DNA from: a virus
Length of the DNA: 64,000 nucleotides
Virus record (IMG/VR): IMGVR_UViG_3300027749_000101
Span: 1-64,000 of that record
Direction: 5' to 3' (one strand)
In this document: piece after piece, positions 58,735 to 64,000 of the stretch
Numbering within the stretch: position 1 is the first letter of the stretch
Layout of the letters: every line of letters begins with the position of its first letter
Notes under the pieces: generated by a model
What the model was told of the DNA's origin: nothing
Databases searched by the model: none
What the model saw: only the letters and a program-made list of their open reading frames with translations
Position numbers and translations under genes: made by a program

Positions 58735-59931
58735 ATGTCAATGGAATTACTTGAAAGTCGCTGGGGCGAGACCAAAGAAGCTCTGCTTGAAGGTCTAAAC
58801 GGAACCAAGCGCAATTCGATGAGTGTTATCCTGGAAAACACCAAGCGTTACTTGAAAGAGAACGCAAGTGCTGGTAGCACCGCTTCTGGCAACATTGCCA
58901 CACTTAACCGTGTGATTCTGCCAGTTATCCGCCGTGTGATGCCAACTGTTATTGCTAACGAGTTGGTTGGTGTTCAGCCAATGACCGGCCCTGTTGGTCA
59001 GATCCACACTCTGCGTGTGCGTTATGCACAAAGTTTGACTGATACTTCTGCTGCTGCAACTTCTGTTACAGCTGGCCAAGAAGCATTGTCACCCTTTACA
59101 ATCGCAACTGCCTACTCTACAGTTCCTCAAGGTACTACTAGCACCAATGCTTACACTGGTGCCAATACAGCTACCATGGAAGGTACTGGCGGTAAACAAA
59201 TCAGCGTTCAAATCTTGAAACAAGCTGTTGAAGCCAAGACCCGCAAGCTGCAGGCTCGCTGGACTTTTGAATCTGCACAAGACGCACAAGCCATGCATGG
59301 TATTGACGTTGAAGCAGAAATCATGGCTGCTCTGGCTCAAGAGATTACCGCTGAGATTGACCAAGAGATTCTACTGAGCTTGCGCTCATTGGCTTCTACT
59401 GAGTTCACATACAACCAAGCTACCGTTTCAGGTACAGCTACATTCGTTGGTGACGAACACGCCGCATTGGCTGTTTTGATCAACCGTGTTGCTAACTTGA
59501 TCGCCCAACGTACACGTCGTGGCGCTGGTAACTACGCTGTTGTTTCTTCAGCTGCATTGACAGTGTTGCAAAGTGCAACAACTTCAGCTTTTGCTCGTAC
59601 CACAGAAGGCACCTTCGAAGCACCTACAAACACCAAGTTTGTTGGTACCCTGAACGGTTCTATGCGTGTGTTCGTTGACAGCTATGCTGCTGACACCACA
59701 CCAGTTCTAGTTGGCTACAAAGGCTCTTCAGAAGCTGACGCTCCTGCATTCTACTGCCCATACATTCCTTTGATGAGCAGTGGTGTTGTGTTGGATCCAA
59801 CAACCTTTGAACCAGTGGTGTCATTCATGACACGTTATGGTTACATTGAGTTGACCAACACTGCAAGTTCGTTTGGTAACGCCGGCGACTATGTTGGAGA
59901 AATTGCAGTATCTAACTTGTCATTCTCCTAA
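58735..59931 (+). CDS. 23: major capsid protein gp23
   Basis: 398 residues, clearly shorter than T4 gp23 (521). gp23-type features include LNRVILPVIRRVMPTVIANELVGVQPMTGPVG, LEAKTRKLQARWTFE-like helix sequence (VEAKTRKLQARWTFESAQD), HGIDVEAEIMAALAQEI and a C-terminal TRYGYIELTN. Possible gp21 cleavage sites of the L-x-E type lie after E19 and E42. The strong ribosome site TTTAGGAGA and an intrinsic terminator right after the gene fit very high expression. Codon use is smoother and more GC-rich than in the flanking accessory genes. Confidence 0.96.
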   Translation: MSMELLESRWGETKEALLEGLNGTKRNSMSVILENTKRYLKENASAGSTASGNIATLNRVILPVIRRVMPTVIANELVGVQPMTGPVGQIHTLRVRYAQSLTDTSAAATSVTAGQEALSPFTIATAYSTVPQGTTSTNAYTGANTATMEGTGGKQISVQILKQAVEAKTRKLQARWTFESAQDAQAMHGIDVEAEIMAALAQEITAEIDQEILLSLRSLASTEFTYNQATVSGTATFVGDEHAALAVLINRVANLIAQRTRRGAGNYAVVSSAALTVLQSATTSAFARTTEGTFEAPTNTKFVGTLNGSMRVFVDSYAADTTPVLVGYKGSSEADAPAFYCPYIPLMSSGVVLDPTTFEPVVSFMTRYGYIELTNTASSFGNAGDYVGEIAVSNLSFS

Positions 59932-59964
59932 TCAGAGAAACAACCCAGGGATGGGAAGGCAAAG

Positions 59965-59986
59965 AACCTGCTTCGGCAGGTTTTTT
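59965..59986 (+). terminator. intrinsic terminator after gp23
   Basis: AACCTGC/GCAGGTT stem with a TTCG tetraloop and a run of six T, starting 33 bases after the gp23 stop. Closes the head operon and separates it from the accessory genes beyond. Confidence 0.92.
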
Positions 59987-60003
59987 GTTGGCTATATAGT
60001 TTG

Positions 60004-60888
60004 ATGATTCATTATCTCAATCCAGATATTCACTACACTCCACGAACCTATCTCAATCAATGGTTCAAAGAAGATGTGGTGCTAATCACAGACAACGATT
60101 ACGATGTGTCAGCTACCGATCAATTATTAAATCAATGGCCAATACAGCAACGAATAACTGATTTCACACATAATGCAATGTCAGATCACAAGGTAACGAT
60201 ACCTTCAAGATTGGTATTGTCAGCAGACTACACCAACTGGTATACACCAAAAACAAATTTTGTGTTTTTTCCTCTTTACATGTGGGCATTTGGTTTGCGA
60301 AATCAATTGTGGTTTGATGCAAAGTTTGATGCAACCAGTGATAAAACCAAAACCATAATGTGTTTGAACAATAATCAACCACCTCATAGAATTTGGTTGT
60401 ACGAAGAATTTAAAAAATTACAAATTATTGATCAAATGGTATACACTTGGAAAGGTGAAAGAACATTAACAGACGATAATTTTGGTGCTTATAGAATTGG
60501 AGTCAATCATCCAGTTTATAGTGAGTGTGCTGTAAATTTGGTTACAGAAACAGAAATGACCACTTGCTCATTGAGTGAAAAAAGTTGTAAACCATTCATG
60601 GCACTTCAAATTCCAGTGATTGTTGGCCCGCCTGGCTGCAACAAATTTTTACAAGATATAGGATTTGACATGTTCTCAGATCTAGTGCCTTGGCATACAT
60701 GGGACACTGATCTATCAATTCGATCAAGATTACACAAGATATCACAGTTTGTTAACCAATGGATTCAGCAAGGAACAATACTGTCTAATTACTATCAAGT
60801 GCTACCTAGAGTAGAATACAACAAGCAATATTTTCACAGTGAAACATTGAGAAGTCGTATCATGTGTCAGATGTCACAACTTGCTTGA
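60004..60888 (+). CDS. glycosyltransferase-like protein (VTET..SEK..KP family)
   Basis: 294 residues from ATG 60004 (a TTG one codon earlier is open). The conserved block near 180-230 reads VTETEM, SEKSCKPFMALQIPVIVG, then GFDMFSDLVPW, shared with the next gene and with the one at 804-1847. A segment MCLNNNQPPHRIW (about 118-130) is also matched by the next protein (MSLNNRPIWHRIW). The layout resembles a GT-B C-terminal domain, as in GT10, but this is pattern only. No ribosome site is obvious. AT-rich compared with gp23 before it, which suggests a separately acquired segment. Confidence 0.6.
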   Translation: MIHYLNPDIHYTPRTYLNQWFKEDVVLITDNDYDVSATDQLLNQWPIQQRITDFTHNAMSDHKVTIPSRLVLSADYTNWYTPKTNFVFFPLYMWAFGLRNQLWFDAKFDATSDKTKTIMCLNNNQPPHRIWLYEEFKKLQIIDQMVYTWKGERTLTDDNFGAYRIGVNHPVYSECAVNLVTETEMTTCSLSEKSCKPFMALQIPVIVGPPGCNKFLQDIGFDMFSDLVPWHTWDTDLSIRSRLHKISQFVNQWIQQGTILSNYYQVLPRVEYNKQYFHSETLRSRIMCQMSQLA

Positions 60889-60919
60889 GCAAATTTTTTG
60901 TTGACTAAGTATGTAAATA

Positions 60920-61960
60920 ATGGATCCTATATTTGTAACAGAAAAAATTGATACAACCAACAGCAGAGCTTACCTTTGGCCGCTGATTCCAAAAGATTCA
61001 GTAGTAATCACTCAGAATATCATATACACTATCAATGATATACCCAATCTAAAAGCACATTTGCCCGATGTAGGAGATCAACCAATTTACTATGATTTAT
61101 CTTACAGTCCTGAAGTATTAGATACTGAACACATAACTGGTATTTTTGATAAGTTGAAAGAAATTGCCCCACTCAAAATTATAGTCAACGAATACAAAAA
61201 ATTTTACAATCCACACAAAGATTTTATATTTTTTCCACTGGTTTTTTATTCATACTCATATGGTGCTTATCAGATTCCGATAAATCGTGTTGACTTGCCA
61301 AAGTTTGAGAAAAAAATAAAACCATTTATGAGTCTAAACAATCGTCCAATATGGCACAGAATTTGGTTGTTTACTGAATTGGCCAGCAACAATTTGCTTG
61401 ACAAATTTGACTACTCATTTGTATGGAATCCAAAAGTAAATTGTCCCGGCATGGAACACCAACTTGATCTGCTGCCTGATCAAAAACGTATACAAGCAGA
61501 ATCCATGCTGGATTTACTTCCCATTAGATTTGAACATGAAAAACACAAAGACTTCAATGCAGATCAATACACCAGTCTTAAAATCCACAATGAATGCGCT
61601 GTAAACATTGTAACTGAAAGTTGTCCAAATTTGGGTTTTTTAACTGAAAAAATATGCAAGCCATTGGTGTGTTATCAAATTCCCATACTGTTAAGTCATG
61701 CCGGTGCCACACAATTTTGTCAGGATGCAGGATTTGATATGTTTGAGGACATCATACCTTGGCGCACGTGGGATCAAATTGAAGACGAACAAGAACGATG
61801 CATGGTTGCTTGCAAGTTTATTGTGGAGTATATCAAACATGGTGATGCGTTGGCAGACTGGAACCGTTGTCAAGATAGAGTGATTGCCAATCGTGAACGC
61901 TTGGTCAGTGATGACTTTAAAAAATTTTGCACTGCACAATTCTATTTAGGCACACCATGA
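60920..61960 (+). CDS. glycosyltransferase-like protein (VTES..TEK..KP family)
   Basis: 346 residues, paralogue of the gene before it: MSLNNRPIWHRIW near 136, VTESCPNLGFLTEKICKPLVCYQIPILLS near 230-258, then GFDMFEDIIPWRTWD. The (F)LTEKICKP block is the best match to GT10-type donor-binding sequence among the three paralogues. Thirty-one bases separate it from the preceding gene; TGTAAATA abuts the ATG. Its end overlaps the radical SAM gene by ATGA, just as its counterpart at the left end is coupled to radical SAM genes. Confidence 0.62.
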   Translation: MDPIFVTEKIDTTNSRAYLWPLIPKDSVVITQNIIYTINDIPNLKAHLPDVGDQPIYYDLSYSPEVLDTEHITGIFDKLKEIAPLKIIVNEYKKFYNPHKDFIFFPLVFYSYSYGAYQIPINRVDLPKFEKKIKPFMSLNNRPIWHRIWLFTELASNNLLDKFDYSFVWNPKVNCPGMEHQLDLLPDQKRIQAESMLDLLPIRFEHEKHKDFNADQYTSLKIHNECAVNIVTESCPNLGFLTEKICKPLVCYQIPILLSHAGATQFCQDAGFDMFEDIIPWRTWDQIEDEQERCMVACKFIVEYIKHGDALADWNRCQDRVIANRERLVSDDFKKFCTAQFYLGTP

Positions 61961-62655
61961 AAATATCAGAATCTAATACCTGCCCAGGGGCAGCAACTTT
62001 TCATCCTGGATCAATTTGCAATCTTGCCTGTGTGACATGTGGTCCTGAGGCCAGCACAAGATGGCAAAAAGAACTTGGTATTCCAATTGTTCCTGGCAAC
62101 CCTCGTGACATTGATCCAGAGACTATCATGAGAGCCAAACAAATGACTGGAGTGGTAATTTGTGGCGGCGAACCAATACTGAATCACAGTTCAGAAGTTA
62201 TACTAGAACATCTAAATGTTGATCAAAATATAAGAATTCACTTCAATGGAACAGTAATGCCCAAACAAAGTTTCTTGGACAAATCTGCCAGATTTCAATA
62301 CATTCAATATTGTTTCAGTATTGATGGAGTAGGTGAAAGATTTGAATACTTGCGCTGGCCTGCCAAATGGAATCAAGTGGTTGATAACATTTTGTGGTTG
62401 GTTAGTGCTGCACCTGACAATGTGGGGTTTGCTGTCAATATCACAGTTTCGCAATTGAACAAACCATATTATACCGAAGTGATTGATTGGATTGATCAAA
62501 CTATACCCCAAAACAAGCAAGGCACGAAAACAGTTGTAACTTTCAATCAAGCTGGTGATAATTTGCTGTCGCTAGATTACTTAGAGAGCATTGATAAAAA
62601 AAGAAATTTAGACTGGAGAGTATTGTTTCCAAAAGCAACAGAATATATTTTATGA
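61957..62655 (+). CDS. radical SAM protein, short form
   Basis: 232 residues from ATG 61957, chosen because it makes an ATGA overlap with the gene before; a longer frame starting at 61927 would overlap more. The cluster motif C21-X3-C25-X2-C28 (CNLACVTC) is preceded by FHPGS and followed by GPEASTRW. CGGEPIL and FSIDGVGERFEYLRWP complete the radical SAM core. No SPASM-type C-terminal cysteines are visible and the protein is about half the length of the left-end paralogues. Coupled to the desaturase gene by four bases. Substrate unknown. Confidence 0.85.
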   Translation: MKISESNTCPGAATFHPGSICNLACVTCGPEASTRWQKELGIPIVPGNPRDIDPETIMRAKQMTGVVICGGEPILNHSSEVILEHLNVDQNIRIHFNGTVMPKQSFLDKSARFQYIQYCFSIDGVGERFEYLRWPAKWNQVVDNILWLVSAAPDNVGFAVNITVSQLNKPYYTEVIDWIDQTIPQNKQGTKTVVTFNQAGDNLLSLDYLESIDKKRNLDWRVLFPKATEYIL

Positions 62656-63509
62656 AAATATTCCGACATTCCATTCAAGATGCATTTTTGGTAGTGCAAG
62701 CTCTAACTACTGTAATTGTGGCGTTGGCGTTTGCTATCATTGACCCAGACTATGTTTGGTGGCTGGTGTTTCTGCCTGTGCATGTGATGTTGATGCTGTG
62801 TTGCAACAACACATCATTGCATCATCATAGCCATTGGGAAACATTCCATAGTAAAACACTAAATCGTGTGTATGAGTGCATGTTGTCAGTTGCCGGAGCA
62901 ACACCTGTGCAAGTTTATAGAAATGCTCATTTGATTCATCACAAGTTTGTAAACGATCCTCCTGTGAGCAAAGATACAATCAGTGTGTTAGCTAAAGGAA
63001 CTAAAGGGCAAGCAGAAAACGCATGGAAATTTTGTCTAGGGTGGAGTGTAAAAACTAACTTTTTATATAGTTGGATAACTGGCCGGGTAAAATCAATGCC
63101 CTTGGTCAAACATGCACACTGGCAGAGAGAAGCAGTAGCATTGGCAGCTTTTACATTGCTTTTGTTGTTGCTGAATTTTGAATACGGACTTTGGTGGTTC
63201 TGTGTGGTGTGCCCAGTCATGCAGTTTTTGAATGCTGCCTGGCACTATGGAGAACACTGGGGCGCACATGATCGCAGAGGTGATACCACACAAGACTCTG
63301 TGGGCGTTTACAACTGGTGGTACAACACTTTTTGTTTCAATTCTGGACTGCATCAAGAGCATCATCACAAGCCTGGTGTGCACTGGACTCGATTACCGTC
63401 AATAACACCATTGTTGCCCACCAATAGAGTCATGGCCACGGGCATGCATGTTTTTAATGTACCTTGGTCACAAGATTTTAAAAAGTTAGTTAAACTTTCA
63501 TCCAACTGA
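62652..63509 (+). CDS. membrane fatty-acid desaturase/hydroxylase-like protein
   Basis: 285 residues with the three histidine boxes of membrane di-iron desaturases: HHHSH (57-61), H93-LI-HH97 and H234-QE-HH238. Hydrophobic segments lie at about 12-30, 36-52 and 155-190. Such enzymes insert a double bond or hydroxyl group into acyl chains with O2 and an electron donor; they act in the inner membrane. The ATG overlaps the radical SAM stop (ATGA), linking both enzymes. Acting on host lipids, or on an acyl chain of a glycolipid, are both possible. Carotenoid hydroxylases/ketolases share the boxes and cannot be excluded. Confidence 0.82.
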   Translation: MKIFRHSIQDAFLVVQALTTVIVALAFAIIDPDYVWWLVFLPVHVMLMLCCNNTSLHHHSHWETFHSKTLNRVYECMLSVAGATPVQVYRNAHLIHHKFVNDPPVSKDTISVLAKGTKGQAENAWKFCLGWSVKTNFLYSWITGRVKSMPLVKHAHWQREAVALAAFTLLLLLLNFEYGLWWFCVVCPVMQFLNAAWHYGEHWGAHDRRGDTTQDSVGVYNWWYNTFCFNSGLHQEHHHKPGVHWTRLPSITPLLPTNRVMATGMHVFNVPWSQDFKKLVKLSSN

Positions 63510-64000
63510 GATATTGAGCTATTTTCTTTGTGACAGATGCCCAGTCATCCTGTATAGGTTGTCTAAAAAGTCGTGCAGTAGAATACCAAGGTGAGTCATC
63601 ACGATTCAGCAAGTAACGCCAATCTGTTCCAAACCAGTTGAGCATGATCCAAGTGGGTCTACCCAGTGCGCCTGACAGATGTGACACAGCAGTGTCAACT
63701 CCAATCACCACATCCATGGCCATGACTAGTGCCGCAGTGTCGGCAAAACTTTGTATTGAGCCCGGAAATCTACTCACACCAGCTGCGGCCAATTCAGATT
63801 CTTCAGCTTCACTGGCATCAATCTGCAAGTTAACCCACTCATATTGAGGATTGGCTTTGATCAACTCTAACATCACAGGGAACGGCATGCCTTTATGCTC
63901 GTTCAGCCAGTTGTCTTTTCTACCACTCCAGCAGAATCCCACTCGCATGCGATTCTTTGGACCCAGGCGTTGCAACCACTCTTGTTGTTTGTCCATGTCA
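63490..64000 (-). CDS. GT9-like glycosyltransferase domain protein, 5' end beyond window
   Basis: At least 168 residues, open to the window edge without a stop, so the gene probably continues and the first Met seen (63996) need not be the start. Features: VGFCWSGRKDNW, FADTAALVMAMDVVIGVDTAVSHLSGALGRPTW and DWRYLLNRDDSPWY with RLFRQ. These are typical of the GT9/heptosyltransferase-like C-terminal domain that often follows TPR repeats in aquatic bacteria and their phages. It would transfer a sugar to a glycan or protein. It converges on the desaturase gene with a 20-base overlap. Confidence 0.78.
   Translation of the reverse strand, partial: DMDKQQEWLQRLGPKNRMRVGFCWSGRKDNWLNEHKGMPFPVMLELIKANPQYEWVNLQIDASEAEESELAAAGVSRFPGSIQSFADTAALVMAMDVVIGVDTAVSHLSGALGRPTWIMLNWFGTDWRYLLNRDDSPWYSTARLFRQPIQDDWASVTKKIAQYLSWMKV

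Noticed and set aside
61927-61956. Ten-residue longer N-terminus of the short radical SAM protein
   Set aside because: The downstream ATG gives an ATGA overlap typical of this phage, and the extra residues are only the out-of-frame end of the preceding gene.

Overview
This window is part of the genome of a T4-like contractile-tailed bacteriophage (Caudoviricetes), recognised from a full set of T4-type gene products: prohead proteins gp20, gp21, gp22 and gp23, baseplate proteins gp5, gp6, gp25, gp53 and a gp26-type hub protein, the late sigma factor gp55, and the recombination pair gp46/gp47. The many small conserved genes resemble those of aquatic (marine or freshwater) relatives rather than coliphage T4. 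The host cannot be read from the sequence; LPS-type glycosyltransferases and a desaturase are compatible with a Gram-negative host. No bacterial flank, integrase, CRISPR array, rRNA or recognisable tRNA was seen. The left end is a contig end: bases 1-8 match the tail of an Illumina adapter, and the first gene is cut there.

Layout. (1) 9-8684: accessory 'decoration' region. A tightly overlapping leftward operon holds a sulfotransferase-like protein, an unknown protein, a radical SAM protein, a glycosyltransferase-like protein and a truncated radical SAM protein. Next come a rightward SGNH hydrolase and a second leftward operon with three GT-A-type glycosyltransferases and two small conserved proteins. 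(2) 8740-40152: leftward tail and baseplate region, read from 40152 down to 8740. It includes a single 15.6-kb gene for a protein of about 5190 residues directly behind gp6. It ends at an intrinsic terminator. (3) 40209-47792: rightward unit from a sigma70-type promoter: gp55, gp47, two unknown genes, gp46, two radical SAM/SPASM genes and a GIY-YIG endonuclease. (4) 47793-48186: gene-free stretch with several hairpins, a candidate structured RNA, ending in a two-way terminator. (5) 48185-50520: leftward gp26-type hub gene and four small conserved genes. (6) 50563-59986: rightward tape-measure protein with an embedded M15 peptidase, then the prohead genes gp20 to gp23, closed by a terminator. 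(7) 60004-64000: second accessory region with two glycosyltransferase-like proteins, a radical SAM protein, a membrane fatty-acid desaturase and, convergent, a GT9-like protein running off the window.

How they work together. gp55 would direct late transcription from TAAATA-type promoters, which are seen before gp6, gp25, gp20, the tape-measure gene, a tail-fibre gene, the 733-residue tail gene and the sulfotransferase/radical SAM operon. Several of these sit only 5-7 nt from the start codon. Two share a further upstream CGCCGTTTTT element at identical spacing. gp46/gp47 serve recombination-dependent replication, gp20-gp23 build and mature the head, and the leftward block builds tail and baseplate.

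The most unusual content is the amount of chemistry: five radical SAM proteins in three loci, three paralogous glycosyltransferase-like proteins, three GT-A enzymes, a sulfotransferase-like protein, SGNH-type hydrolases, a desaturase and a GT9-like protein. Together they suggest a phage-encoded programme for modifying surface glycans, lipids or virion proteins whose substrates cannot be told from sequence alone.
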